Positions 28,395 through 36,939 of a stretch of 64,000 bases of DNA are shown here, piece by piece. The translations under genes and the position numbers were made by a program. The first letter of the stretch is position 1; each line of letters opens with the position of its first letter. The notes below the pieces were generated by a model, which was not told the DNA's origin, ran no database searches, and saw nothing but the letters and a program-made list of their open reading frames with translations. Source of the DNA: CAVWCW01 sp963753615 (GTDB lineage: Bacteria > Pseudomonadota > Gammaproteobacteria > Chromatiales > Chromatiaceae); contig CAVWCW010000019.1 of assembly GCA_963753615.1 (NCBI GenBank), forward strand, positions 62,001 to 126,000, in the 5' to 3' direction.

Positions 28395-29154
28395 CTAATC
28401 GGTTTCGGCCTGCCAAACCACGCCGAGAATCTGCAATAGCGCTCCGGTGAGGGCCCCGCCCACGGCCCCGCCGAGCAAGCCCGAGGGCAGCCCGTGCAGG
28501 ATCTGGCCGATGGCCGTTACGCGGTCTGGGGGGAGGGTGCCGGCCGTGGTGCCGCCGATCAGCCAGATGCTGGCCGCCACCACGGTGGCGATCAGGGCCG
28601 CCACCAGCGTTGCGCTCAGTCGCGCCGGAACCAGGCGACTGCATTTGGAGAACAGGGTGGTGGTAAGCAACAGGTAGCTGGCTCCGACACCGGCGGACGC
28701 CAATCCTGCCAGCAGTGCCGGCGGCAGCGGCGGCAATAACTGCAGTACCAGGCCGCTCAGCAGGCCTGCCGTCAGGCCGCTCAGGGCGTGGAGCATCGGT
28801 CGTCGATTCTGGGGCGTGAAAGCGCTGAAGGTGGCTCCGGCCAGAGTGCCGGCCAGACCGGCAATACAGCAGCAGTGGCAGCAAGTGCTCGGAGTGGGAG
28901 TACAGTATCAGAGTGGCGATGCTGGCCAAGGCGCCTGCCAGGGTGCCGATCAGCGCCACTTGCATAGCTGAGTAAAACGCGGCGGTCACTGCACCGGCGC
29001 CGGCGGTAGCCCCCACCAGCGCGACGCCGGGTGCCAGCTGTAGTTGCAGCAAGACGCCGAACAACCCGGCGGCCAGGGTGCCGAACAGAGCACCGGCCAG
29101 GCCCCAGACCACGGCGCGTAGGGTCAACAATTCAGGTCTGCTCAAAACGCCCAT
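28395..29154 (-). CDS. Hypothetical Gly/Ala/Leu-rich membrane protein (frameshifted)
   Basis: About 252 residues when joined. The first part (MGVLSRPELLTLRAVVWGLA, several hydrophobic segments, ending HSEHLLPLLL) is in one frame. The continuation (IAGLAGTLAGATFSAFTP, then LHALSGLTAGLLSGLVLQLL to ILGVVWQAETD) is in another. One extra base near 28863-28870 explains the switch. It is predicted to span the membrane about six to eight times and contains repeated GALxGxLAG-type small-residue helices. I do not recognise a family. It is convergent with the helicase gene and downstream of the btuF-like gene. Confidence 0.6.
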
Positions 29155-29228
29155 TCGCGGCTCCTGATCAGGGCTCGCCCGCTAGCAACTATTGCCGTTG
29201 CGGCAGGGGCGGTTGCAAGTAACCGTGT

Positions 29229-30077
29229 TCACCGCAGGCCATGGTCGGGGATCGTGGCCAGGCGCTCGCACAGCAGTTGAGCGCCGTCCAGCAGCCGTGG
29301 GCCAGGCCGGTGCATGAGGTCGGCGGGAAGCAGAATCAGCCGGTCCTCGCGCACCGCAGTCAGGTGTGGCCAACGCTGCCATTGGGCCAGGGGGTCGCCG
29401 GCCTCGCCGTATTCGTAGGTCGCCACTATCGCCTGGGGATCAGCTGCCAGAACCGCTTCCCGGCTGACCTGGGCGGCGCCCGCGGGCAGGCTTTCGAAAA
29501 GATTGCGCCCGCCGCACAAGTCCAATACCCGACTGATCAAATGCCGGCCGTCAACGCTCATCAGCGGCTGCGGCCAGAGTTGGTAAAACACCGGCAGGGG
29601 TTGGTCTCGGCGGTAGCGGGCGCGCAACTGGTTCAGGCGCCGGCGCAGGTCCTCGGCCGCGGGCTCGGCGTCGGTCTCGGTGCCGGCCAGGCGACCGATA
29701 GCCTGGAGGTCGTCGGCGATCGCCTCCAGGGACTGGGGTTCGCTGCGGTAGATCGGAATTCCCAGCCCTTGCAGCCAATCCAGGTCCTGGCTCCGGTTGC
29801 CCAGAGGCCAGGCGATTACCAGGTCCGGTCGCAGGCCGAGGATGCGCTCCCGGTCGAGGCGGGCTGCATCGCCGATTCGGGGGAGTTCTCTGGCCGCGGG
29901 CGGGTAGTCGCTGTGCGCCACGCTGGCCAGCAGGTACTGGCCGGCACCGGCGGCGTATACCAGTTCAGCGCCATGGGGAGCCAGACTGACGATGCGCCGG
30001 GCCGGGGGCTCGGCCGCGTTGCCAAGAAGGGCTACTCCCAGCAATGCCAGCAGCAGCGCAGGCAGGCGCCGCTTCAC
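29229..30077 (-). CDS. btuF: BtuF-like periplasmic cobalamin/helical-backbone binding protein
   Basis: A 282-residue exported binding protein. The GTG at 30077 (GTGA overlap with the preceding gene) yields a signal peptide KRRLPALLLALLGVALLGNA. The fold is the helical-backbone metal-receptor type: RRIVSLAPHGAELVYAAGAG, GDAARLDRERILGLRPDLVIAW, then a long helix and LDLCGGRNLF. BtuF delivers vitamin B12 to the BtuCD transporter. No BtuC, BtuD or TonB-dependent receptor is in the window. The adjacent CobC-like phosphatase supports a corrinoid role, but a haem or siderophore ligand is possible. Confidence 0.75.
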   Translation of the reverse strand: MKRRLPALLLALLGVALLGNAAEPPARRIVSLAPHGAELVYAAGAGQYLLASVAHSDYPPAARELPRIGDAARLDRERILGLRPDLVIAWPLGNRSQDLDWLQGLGIPIYRSEPQSLEAIADDLQAIGRLAGTETDAEPAAEDLRRRLNQLRARYRRDQPLPVFYQLWPQPLMSVDGRHLISRVLDLCGGRNLFESLPAGAAQVSREAVLAADPQAIVATYEYGEAGDPLAQWQRWPHLTAVREDRLILLPADLMHRPGPRLLDGAQLLCERLATIPDHGLR

Positions 30078-30673
30078 AAACGGGTGCGGCCGTGGAACAG
30101 GACGGTCGGCGGGCGCTCGCCGTCGCTGCGGATACGGGATATCGAGGCGGTGGCCACCGACATGCGGTACATGGCTCCGAGCGGGGCTTGCAGGACATGG
30201 GTCAGGGTGGCGCGGATTACCCCGGCATGGGTCACCACCAGGGTGTGCTGGCCCTGGTGGCGCTGCAGGATGTCGCCGATGGCGGCGTTCACCCGGGCGC
30301 TGAAGACATCCAGGGGTTCGGCCCCGAGCGGCCGGTTGCGGACCGGGTCGCAATAGAAGCGGGTAATCAGCTGCGGATCGCGCTGGCGCAACTCGTCGGC
30401 GTTGTGACCTTCCCAATCGCCGAAACCTACCTCGCGCAGGCGCGGGTCCTCGGCCACCGGCAGCGCCAATCGGTCCCCCAGGGCTTCGGCGAACTGGCGG
30501 CACCGGCTCAGCGGCGAGCAGACGATCTGACGCCAAGGGCGGGCGCCGTTCACCGCCGCCCACATCTCGGCCCAGCCTTCTTCGCTCAGGGGGTCGTCGA
30601 TCTGTCCCCGATACCGGCGCCCCCCCACCGGGGTGCCGTGGCGCAACAAGTCGATGGTGGTCGCTTGGTTCAT
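30074..30673 (-). CDS. Histidine phosphatase family protein, CobC-like
   Basis: A 199-residue enzyme with the phospho-histidine motif LLRHGTPVGGRRYRG near residue 9, the acid residue in LREVGFGDWEGH, and the second catalytic His in LVVTHAGVIRATLTH. This pattern fits alpha-ribazole-5-phosphate phosphatase (CobC), which finishes the lower ligand of cobalamin, but broader phosphatases look alike. Its ATG overlaps the ampD stop and its stop overlaps the btuF start, so the three are cotranscribed. The neighbouring BtuF-like protein favours cobalamin salvage (inference). Confidence 0.78.
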   Translation of the reverse strand: MNQATTIDLLRHGTPVGGRRYRGQIDDPLSEEGWAEMWAAVNGARPWRQIVCSPLSRCRQFAEALGDRLALPVAEDPRLREVGFGDWEGHNADELRQRDPQLITRFYCDPVRNRPLGAEPLDVFSARVNAAIGDILQRHQGQHTLVVTHAGVIRATLTHVLQAPLGAMYRMSVATASISRIRSDGERPPTVLFHGRTRL

Positions 30674-31242
30674 GTCGAAACACTTCCTAGGTCGCGGCGG
30701 AATCGAGCCCAGTTGAAAGCGGGCCCGGGGTCGGTCTTGCGCCCGGGGGCGATATCGCTGTGGCCGGTAAGGCGTTCGGGGGTGATCGCAGGGTATCGGT
30801 GCATAACTTCGCGGGTCAGCCGGGCGAGGCTGGCGTATTGGGGTTCGCGAAAGGGGGTTTGGTCCGTTCCCTCCAGCTCGATGCCGATGGAAAAGTCGTT
30901 GCAGCGCTCGCGGCCCCGAAAGCAGGATACCCCGGCGTGCCAGGCTCGCAGTTGCAGGGGCACGTACTGGATGGCCGAGCCATCGCGCCGGATCAGCAGG
31001 TGGGCCGACACCCTCAGTCCGGCAATGGCACGGAAATACGGGTGAGCCTGGGGATCGAGCCGGTTGTGGAACAGGTCATCGATCCAGCGCCCGCCGAATT
31101 CCCCCGGCGGCAGGCTGATATTATGCAGCACCAAAAGGTCGATGTCGGTACCCGGCGGCCTCGGGTCGCAGTTGGGGGAGGGCGAGCGCCGGACTCCGGG
31201 AAGCCAACCGGCCACCGTCGCCCGCAGGGGCGCCCCACCCAT
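30670..31242 (-). CDS. ampD: 1,6-anhydro-N-acetylmuramyl-L-alanine amidase AmpD
   Basis: A 190-residue zinc amidase of cell-wall recycling. It cleaves the lactyl-amide bond of anhydro-muropeptides in the cytoplasm. Zinc ligands are in VLHNISLPPG (His) and LTGHSDIAPGRKTDPG (His and Asp). The segments FHNRLDPQAHPYF, VSAHLLIRRDGSAIQYVP and DFSIGIELEGTD are all typical of AmpD. It lies three bases after the CBS-protein stop and overlaps the CobC-like start, so it is embedded in the long minus-strand operon, an unusual location for ampD. Confidence 0.93.
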   Translation of the reverse strand: MGGAPLRATVAGWLPGVRRSPSPNCDPRPPGTDIDLLVLHNISLPPGEFGGRWIDDLFHNRLDPQAHPYFRAIAGLRVSAHLLIRRDGSAIQYVPLQLRAWHAGVSCFRGRERCNDFSIGIELEGTDQTPFREPQYASLARLTREVMHRYPAITPERLTGHSDIAPGRKTDPGPAFNWARFRRDLGSVST

Positions 31243-31245
31243 GGG

Positions 31246-31644
31246 CTAGTCCTGCAGCCCCTTGAGCACCATGTCGTTGTAGCTGACTACGCCGACTACC
31301 TTGCCGTGGTCGATGACCGGGGCCCGGGACAGGCCGAAGTTGGCGAACAGGCGGGCGCAGTAGCGGATGTCCATGCCCGAAGGCACGGATATTACGGGCT
31401 TCGACATGATCTCGTAGATATTGACCCGCTCGGGGGCGCGGTCCTTGGCGATCACCTCGCGGGCGATGTCGGCCAGCATCACGATGCCGTACTCGTCGTC
31501 TTCGTTGCGCTTTTGGACGATCAGGCACCTGCTGTCGGCGTGGCTCATGGCCTCCAGGGCCTTGGTCACCGTATCCATCCGGTCGACGATGTCGACCCCG
31601 GTTTTCATGACATCGCCCACGCGCACCAGCTTCTTCTGGCTCAT
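31246..31644 (-). CDS. Two-CBS-domain protein
   Basis: A 132-residue protein consisting almost only of a CBS pair: VGDVMKTGVDIVDRMDTV at the start, then IVMLADIAREVIA, and a second unit YEIMSKPVISVPSGMDI with APVIDHGKVVGVVSYND. CBS pairs bind adenosine nucleotides and often gate transporters or enzymes. Its start overlaps the PII-like stop by four bases, and both follow two DUF1538 membrane genes. The natural inference is that it helps regulate that membrane protein pair. Confidence 0.85.
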   Translation of the reverse strand: MSQKKLVRVGDVMKTGVDIVDRMDTVTKALEAMSHADSRCLIVQKRNEDDEYGIVMLADIAREVIAKDRAPERVNIYEIMSKPVISVPSGMDIRYCARLFANFGLSRAPVIDHGKVVGVVSYNDMVLKGLQD

Positions 31645-31991
31645 AGCTCTTCCTCCACGACAGCGGACAGTTCTTGAATTTGATGACTGATTCCGACCAC
31701 GTCCTCGACGTCGATCTGGATCGCGATGCCGGTGCCCGGCTTGTCGTCGAACTCGCCGACCGCAGCGATTGCCTCGAGAATGCTGCGGGCGAGGTGTTCT
31801 TCGACCACCAGCAGGATGACGTCGCGCTGGGTCTCCAGGGTGAGGCCGAAGAAGGTCTTGGTCTGGTGCACGCCCTCGCCTCGGGCCTGGGAGATCACCG
31901 TGGAGCCAGTGGCGCCGGCGTTGCGGGCGGCCTCCAGCACCGCATGGGTCTCACTGTCTTCGACCAAGGCAATAATCAACTTAAAGTGCAT
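31641..31991 (-). CDS. PII-like signalling protein
   Basis: A 116-residue protein starting MHFKLIIALVEDSETHAVLE, with the ferredoxin-like PII fold. GEFDDKPGTGIAIQIDVED corresponds to the nucleotide-binding region near GKIGDGKIFV in GlnB. The T-loop uridylylation Tyr and its RGAEY context are absent, so it is probably not a classical GlnB/GlnK. PII-like proteins usually bind to a membrane transporter encoded next to them. The ATG at 31991 shares its base with the end of the upstream DUF1538 gene. Nucleotide preference is unknown. Confidence 0.82.
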   Translation of the reverse strand: MHFKLIIALVEDSETHAVLEAARNAGATGSTVISQARGEGVHQTKTFFGLTLETQRDVILLVVEEHLARSILEAIAAVGEFDDKPGTGIAIQIDVEDVVGISHQIQELSAVVEEEL

Positions 31992-32791
31992 TACTGGCTC
32001 TCCTGCTCGCTGGAAGAGGGTTTGGTGTGGTTTCTGCGCGCTGACCACTCGCTCAGCTGGGCATAGCCCATGACCGCCATAATGGGGAACAGGCTGGCGA
32101 AGGCGATCAGTCCGAAGCCGTCCAATAGCGGGTCGCGTCCCGGAATGTTGTTCGACAACCCCAGACCCAGGGCGGCCACCAGGGGTACGGTGACGGTGGA
32201 CGTCGTGACGCCCCCGGAGTCGTAGGCCAAGGCGATGATCATCTTGGGCGCAAAGGCGGTCTGGATGATCACGATCACATAGCCGGTGATGATGTAATAG
32301 TGCAAAGGCGTGCCGCTGATGATGCGGTAGGTGCCGAGCGCGATGCCGAAGGCCACGCCGATGGCTACCGCGACCCGCAGCCCCCAGAGCCCGACCGCGC
32401 CGCCGGAGACCTGGTTGGCCTTGATCGCCACCGCGATCAGGGAGGGCTCGGCAATGGTAGTGGAAAAGCCGATGGCGGCCGCGAATAGGTAGACCCAGAG
32501 ATAATTTTGCCAGTCCACCGTTTGCAGGGCGCCGGCGGTCACCCCCAGGAATTCGGGCGCGGTGAGTTGGCTCGCCATGAGCTTGCCGAGGGGGAACAGG
32601 GCCAGGTTAAGGCCTTCGAGGAAGAACGCCAGTCCCAGGAGCACGAATACGAAGCCGATCAACACCTGCCCCAGGTGGGGCACCCGGCGCCGCAGCACCA
32701 GTAACTGGAAGCCGAGCATGATGCCCGCAATCGGCGCTACGTCGCGGAGCGTCGCGATCAAGGTGTCGAAAAATTCAACCAGGGCATGCAT
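31991..32791 (-). CDS. DUF1538 membrane protein (second copy)
   Basis: A 266-residue polytopic protein starting MHALVEFFDTLIATLRDVAP. It carries the family's conserved blocks: FAAAIGFSTTIAEPSLIAVA, FAPKMIIALAYDSGGVTTST and DGFGLIAFASLFPIMAVMGY. Two inverted halves share GFxTTxAEP- and YDSGGVTTS-like motifs, suggesting a transporter core. The cytoplasmic C-terminal tail is short and polar (SARRNHTKPSSSEQESQ). Its start overlaps the stop of the first copy and its stop the PII-like start. The transported solute is unknown. Confidence 0.82.
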   Translation of the reverse strand: MHALVEFFDTLIATLRDVAPIAGIMLGFQLLVLRRRVPHLGQVLIGFVFVLLGLAFFLEGLNLALFPLGKLMASQLTAPEFLGVTAGALQTVDWQNYLWVYLFAAAIGFSTTIAEPSLIAVAIKANQVSGGAVGLWGLRVAVAIGVAFGIALGTYRIISGTPLHYYIITGYVIVIIQTAFAPKMIIALAYDSGGVTTSTVTVPLVAALGLGLSNNIPGRDPLLDGFGLIAFASLFPIMAVMGYAQLSEWSARRNHTKPSSSEQESQ

Positions 32792-33525
32792 CAGAGCAAT
32801 ATCCCGTAGCCCATCACGAAGATCATCGGCGTCAGCGACGCGAAGGCGATCAGGCCGAAGCCGTCCACCATCGGATTGCGCCCCTGGATACTGGACGCCA
32901 AGCCCACCCCAAGGGCGGTGACCAAGGGCACGGTAATGGTAGAGGTGGTTACACCGCCGGAGTCGTAGGCGATGCCGATAATCTCCTCGGGGGCGAAAGC
33001 GGTCATGATTACGACGCCGATGTAGCCACCTACGATCAGCACCGGCAACGGCCAGCCGCGGATAATCCGCAGGACGCCGATCAGGATCGCAAAACCTACC
33101 GATACCGCTACCGTGATGCGCAATCCCGCGGCATATTCCCGCATCCCCGCTTCGTCCGCCGCTATCATGCCGCCGTCGGCGGCGATCTGGGCGGCCTCGT
33201 CGGCCACCGCTATCAGCGCTGGTTCCGCTACCGTGGTGCCGAAGCCGAGGCAAAAGGCGAACAACAGCAGCCAGGACAGGCTGCCCTTGCGGGCGAAATC
33301 GTGGGCCATGGACTCGCCGATGGGGAATAGCCCAGTCTTTAGTCCATGCACGAACAGGGTCAGGCCGACTATCACTAGCAGCGTGCCGATCACCAGTTCG
33401 GCGAAGTTCGGGATCGGCTGGCGCAGCACCACCAACTGGAAAAAGGCGATAACGCCAATAATCGGCACCAAGTCGCGCACACTCTCGAAGAGCGAGCGGG
33501 TGAGATGTTTCAGCAACTCCTTCAT
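32791..33525 (-). CDS. DUF1538 membrane protein (first copy)
   Basis: A 244-residue polytopic protein. The ATG at 33525 (MKELLKHLTRSLFESVRDLV) aligns with the second copy's start; the in-frame start at 33564 would add 13 residues. Conserved blocks GFGTTVAEPALIAVAD, FAPEEIIGIAYDSGGVTTST and DGFGLIAFASLTPMIFVMGY match the downstream paralogue. The two probably form a heteromeric transporter with acidic and Ser/Thr residues in the membrane. It is the first gene of the seven-gene minus-strand operon; a promoter should lie in 33526-33770. Confidence 0.82.
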   Translation of the reverse strand: MKELLKHLTRSLFESVRDLVPIIGVIAFFQLVVLRQPIPNFAELVIGTLLVIVGLTLFVHGLKTGLFPIGESMAHDFARKGSLSWLLLFAFCLGFGTTVAEPALIAVADEAAQIAADGGMIAADEAGMREYAAGLRITVAVSVGFAILIGVLRIIRGWPLPVLIVGGYIGVVIMTAFAPEEIIGIAYDSGGVTTSTITVPLVTALGVGLASSIQGRNPMVDGFGLIAFASLTPMIFVMGYGILL

Positions 33526-33770
33526 CGGCGGTGCATAAAAATTGCCCTGACGGGCCGTGTACAATCCACCACTGCGGCTGTAATGTCAATTTCGGTGACA
33601 ACTCGGGTAGCGCCCGTTGTTTGAGCGATTACCTGTGATTAGCATCGCTACGTCCTTTTCGCACAGGGCCTATTATTGTTCTAAACACTTCTCCCAAGAG
33701 GGTTTCCCGGGCAACAACGAAAGATACCGGTGTGCCGGCGAGTTTGCCACTCTGATGAACACTCGGGCCA

Positions 33771-35951
33771 ATGCACGATAAAGACAATGTGATCTCGTTT
33801 CGCGATGGTGTCGCCGCTGGACGGCTAAGGTTCCGCGTGGACAAGGCACATCAACGCCTGGTCGACGTTTGCCGGGACGACCTTGAGAAGGCGATCCGTG
33901 AGCTTTTGAACGATGTGTTCCGGCAACTTGACGATGCGCTCTATGCGCTTTCCGACAGGACTGCGGGTAGCGTCGTCCACCCCGAGTACTTCGAATCGCT
34001 TCGGGAACTGCGGCTGATGCGAGGGGAGATAGCGCAGCGGGTCCAGAACGCGGCGCTGAGTGCCTACAACCTTTTCTGGCGCCTCGGACCCCAGGCCGCC
34101 TCCGAGCACGCCGCCGAGCTGAAACTGATCGAGCAAGACGAGCTGGAAGAGTCGCTGGCGATCGACGAGATCGCCAGCAAGGCCGAGAAGCGCTTCCGGG
34201 AGTCGCTTTATCTCCTCGATCGGCGCTTCTCCCATCTGCTCGGCGGCGCCACAGTTGGCAGCGACAACAACCCGGTGGCCCCGCTCGCCTTGGCGCGGGC
34301 CTTCGCGGAGGGTCTTGGTGCCTTTCACAATGACCTGCGAGTCAAGCTGATCGCCTACAAGACCTTCGGTCAGCTGTTCGAGCAGCAATTCGGGAGCCTC
34401 TACGACGAACTCAATTCCCGCCTGCGCTACGGCGATGTGCTGCCGGGGCTGACCGCCAAACCGAGTGCAGAGCCTCCTGGCCGAGCCAGCGCCCCGACGC
34501 CGCCGAGCCCGCCTGACGCCCCTCCCCCCGCAGACGGCTTCGGCGCTTTGAAGACCCTGCTACACCGATATCGGCGGCAGCGGGGTGGTCCTCTGGCGGC
34601 CCCTTCCGGGACTGGGCCTGGCATTGAGGTAGCTCAGACAGAACTGTTGCGAGCCCTGGGAGAGTTGCAGCGTTCGAGCTTGGCCATGGGGCTTTTTACC
34701 CATGACCTCACCGCCATGCGCGGCGCCAGCGTCAAGCAGAACCTGCGCAAGGTGCTGGCGAAGCCCACTGATCGCCGTCAGCCGCGGCTGCGGGAGGCCG
34801 ATCTCGACACCGTCGATACGGTTTCCATGCTGTTCGATTTCGTGCTTGAAGAAAAGTTGCTCCCCGATGCCATGAAGGCCCAGGTGGCGCGACTGCAGGT
34901 GCCGATGCTGAAGCTGGCGCTGATCGACCAGTCGTTCTTCCGCCAGGCCACCCATCCGGCCCGGCAACTGCTCAACCGACTCGCCCGGCTGGCTTTCACC
35001 TGGACCGATGACGGCGATCGTTCGGAGTCCAGCCTGTATGGACGTGTCGAGTCCCTGATCAGCCGCGTATTGGTGGAGTTCCGGGAAGATCCGAGCGTAT
35101 TCGACGCCGTGAGCCAGGAGCTTTCGGAGTTCATGGAACGCGAACAGCAGGGTGCGCGCATGGCAGAGGAGCGCACCCGCCAGGTCAGCCAGGGCAAGGA
35201 ACAGTTGCTGACCGCCCGGCGTCGAGTAGAACAGGAGATCCGGTCCCGCCTCGCACCCAGGCGGCAGTTGCCGGAAGTGGTACAAGCGCTGCTCCGCGAC
35301 GGCTGGAAAGACGTTCTGCTGCTGACCTATCTCCGGCAAGGGCCGGACAGCCCCCAGTGGAGCGAGGCGGTGGAACTGATCGACGAGCTGCTGTGGAGCG
35401 TGGAGCCGAAGCCTGATTCCGTCGGGCGTGAACAACTCCTGAGCGCGATTCCCCAGCTGATTGCGGGGCTGCGCAGCGGGCTAAGCGGTATCTCCTACGA
35501 TAAGAACAGGATGGCCAAGCTGCTCAAGGATCTGCAGGCGATTCACATCTCGTGCCTGCGCGGCGAGGAAGCGGGCGTAGGCATCGGTCCAACACCGGCG
35601 CTGGGGCCTGACCCCGCCGAAAGGCCGGCGCAGGCGCAGCGGGCGCTGATCGAGGATGAATACACAGAGCGCGCCGCTGGCCTGGCCGTGGACAGCTGGG
35701 TGGAAATTCGCTGCGCCGACGGTACTCAATCCCGGGCCAAGCTGTCCTGGCGTAGCGACGCCGGCGACATCTATGTGTTCGTCAATCGGAAGGGGGTCAA
35801 GGTGCGAGAACTCGGCACCGGGGCGTTGGCCGAACTGATGCGCCAGGGGCAGGCAGAGGTGCTAGAGGATCCCCAGGTACCTCTGGTGGAGCGCGCCCTT
35901 GTGTCGATGATGCGGCGCATGCGCGAGGATCTGGGGCAAGATACGGACTGA
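33771..35951 (+). CDS. DUF1631 family protein with PilZ-like C-terminus
   Basis: A 726-residue, mostly helical cytoplasmic protein. The N-terminal part (LNDVFRQLDDALYALSDRTA, then LFWRLGP and DNNPVAPLALARAF) and the central block KLALIDQSFFRQATHPARQLLN, in pieces, mark DUF1631. These proteins are often mislabelled thymidine phosphorylase. The C-terminal 90 residues (LAVDSWVEIRCADGTQSRAKLSW) resemble a PilZ-type beta barrel, so a c-di-GMP link is possible, although the Arg motif is not clear. A Pro-rich linker lies near residues 230-250. It is divergent from the DUF1538 operon. Function unknown. Confidence 0.8.
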   Translation: MHDKDNVISFRDGVAAGRLRFRVDKAHQRLVDVCRDDLEKAIRELLNDVFRQLDDALYALSDRTAGSVVHPEYFESLRELRLMRGEIAQRVQNAALSAYNLFWRLGPQAASEHAAELKLIEQDELEESLAIDEIASKAEKRFRESLYLLDRRFSHLLGGATVGSDNNPVAPLALARAFAEGLGAFHNDLRVKLIAYKTFGQLFEQQFGSLYDELNSRLRYGDVLPGLTAKPSAEPPGRASAPTPPSPPDAPPPADGFGALKTLLHRYRRQRGGPLAAPSGTGPGIEVAQTELLRALGELQRSSLAMGLFTHDLTAMRGASVKQNLRKVLAKPTDRRQPRLREADLDTVDTVSMLFDFVLEEKLLPDAMKAQVARLQVPMLKLALIDQSFFRQATHPARQLLNRLARLAFTWTDDGDRSESSLYGRVESLISRVLVEFREDPSVFDAVSQELSEFMEREQQGARMAEERTRQVSQGKEQLLTARRRVEQEIRSRLAPRRQLPEVVQALLRDGWKDVLLLTYLRQGPDSPQWSEAVELIDELLWSVEPKPDSVGREQLLSAIPQLIAGLRSGLSGISYDKNRMAKLLKDLQAIHISCLRGEEAGVGIGPTPALGPDPAERPAQAQRALIEDEYTERAAGLAVDSWVEIRCADGTQSRAKLSWRSDAGDIYVFVNRKGVKVRELGTGALAELMRQGQAEVLEDPQVPLVERALVSMMRRMREDLGQDTD

Positions 35952-36317
35952 TTCCGGATTGGCCCGGTATCCGTTCTCAAGGGCGCCGCATCCCGCAGCC
36001 GCCCGACTCGGTGGCTCTGACGGCATCCGGGACAGGCTGAGGAATGCCGCTTGGGCGCTGTTTGAAGATTCCACCACTTAGGCTATCTCTCGATTCGTGC
36101 TCTGTCGTTCGCTCGTGGCGGCTGCGGAATTAACCCGCATATTTCAGTGCGCGTCCCTGGCGCAAGCCGTGCACCCCCGGGATAAATTCCCCCTATTTGC
36201 TGCTTGGGAATATCAGTTTTTTCTAATTGACGTGTCAGGCCCTGGACCCATACTTAGAAACGAGGGGGGCAGTAAAGCGTGAACAGGGGAGCGGTAACAG
36301 AAAAGGAGGTGGAACCG
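35952..36317. other. Intergenic region with one palindromic half-repeat
   Basis: No gene is supported here. The only notable structure is the 21-base repeat at 36131-36151. A frame at 36097-36282 crosses the repeat, has no ribosome-binding site and is not credible. Confidence 0.4.
36131..36151 (+). repeat. Half copy of the dispersed ATATTTCA palindrome
   Basis: These 21 bases (TAACCCGCATATTTCAGTGC plus one G) are identical to 51780-51800. There they form the left arm of a hairpin. No right arm is found within about 150 bases here, so this is a solo end. Confidence 0.6.
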
Positions 36318-36842
36318 ATGTCGTATCTTCGTTGGGCACTATCCTTGTTGACATCGCTGACTCTGGGCCTGGGGATGATTTCCGGGGCCTGGGCGGAAGA
36401 GGCGCCAAAGGGCGCCGAAACCGGCGTTGCCGAGGCGGTTGAGGCTCTGCCGATACCGCAATACCTGTTGCAGTGGGCCGGGCCGCGCAGTCTGGACAGC
36501 CTGATCGACGAACGGCGCGATGCGCTGCGCGATCGCCGGCTTGCCCGCAGCGATTCCTTTCGGCGATTGTATGGCTTATTCGATCCGGTGATGGAGTACG
36601 AGCGCGACCTGCACCGGGTCTACTCGGAGCGGATGCGCGTCTTGTATCGAGTTCACCGCGATGCCAGGCAATTCCATCGTGATGCCTATCTGGCGACTTT
36701 CATGCCTTGGGCCAAGGCGCACAAGGATCTGGCCGATGCCCGGCGCCATGCCTTTGCCCTGGAAAGTCTCGAGCGGCAGGAACTGATGGAACACCGGCTG
36801 TTCGCCTACGAGCCAGCTTTCGGCGTTCCGTTTCCTTGGTAG
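36318..36842 (+). CDS. Exported helical protein of unknown function
   Basis: A 174-residue protein with a strong ribosome-binding site (AAGGAGGTG) before the ATG at 36318. Its signal peptide (LSLLTSLTLGLGMISGAWA) is cleaved before EEAPKG. The mature part is a charged, mainly helical sequence rich in Arg, Asp and aromatic residues (YERDLHRVYSERMRVLYRVH), ending PAFGVPFPW. I do not recognise a family. It is convergent with the Gly/Tyr-rich exported protein at 36.9 kb. An envelope role is all that can be inferred. Confidence 0.6.
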   Translation: MSYLRWALSLLTSLTLGLGMISGAWAEEAPKGAETGVAEAVEALPIPQYLLQWAGPRSLDSLIDERRDALRDRRLARSDSFRRLYGLFDPVMEYERDLHRVYSERMRVLYRVHRDARQFHRDAYLATFMPWAKAHKDLADARRHAFALESLERQELMEHRLFAYEPAFGVPFPW

Positions 36843-36888
36843 GCGAGGGCGGCTGGCTCGGCCGGTAGATCCGGTACGCATGCGCCAC

Positions 36889-36924
36889 CCCCCGGCCGGG
36901 AAAATCGGCTCGGGGGATGGTTTT
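36889..36924. terminator. Hairpin between convergent genes
   Basis: CCCCCGGCCG, a loop GGAAAAT, and CGGC(T)CGGGGG form a ten-pair stem with one bulged T, followed by ATGGTTTTGATTT on the plus strand. This is a plausible terminator for the gene ending at 36842, and may act for the minus-strand gene as well. Confidence 0.5.
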
Positions 36925-36939
36925 GATTTGCAGCTGCCC

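Noticed and set aside
36097..36282. 61-residue frame upstream of the exported helical protein
   Set aside because: Runs through the dispersed repeat, has no ribosome-binding site and no signal or domain.
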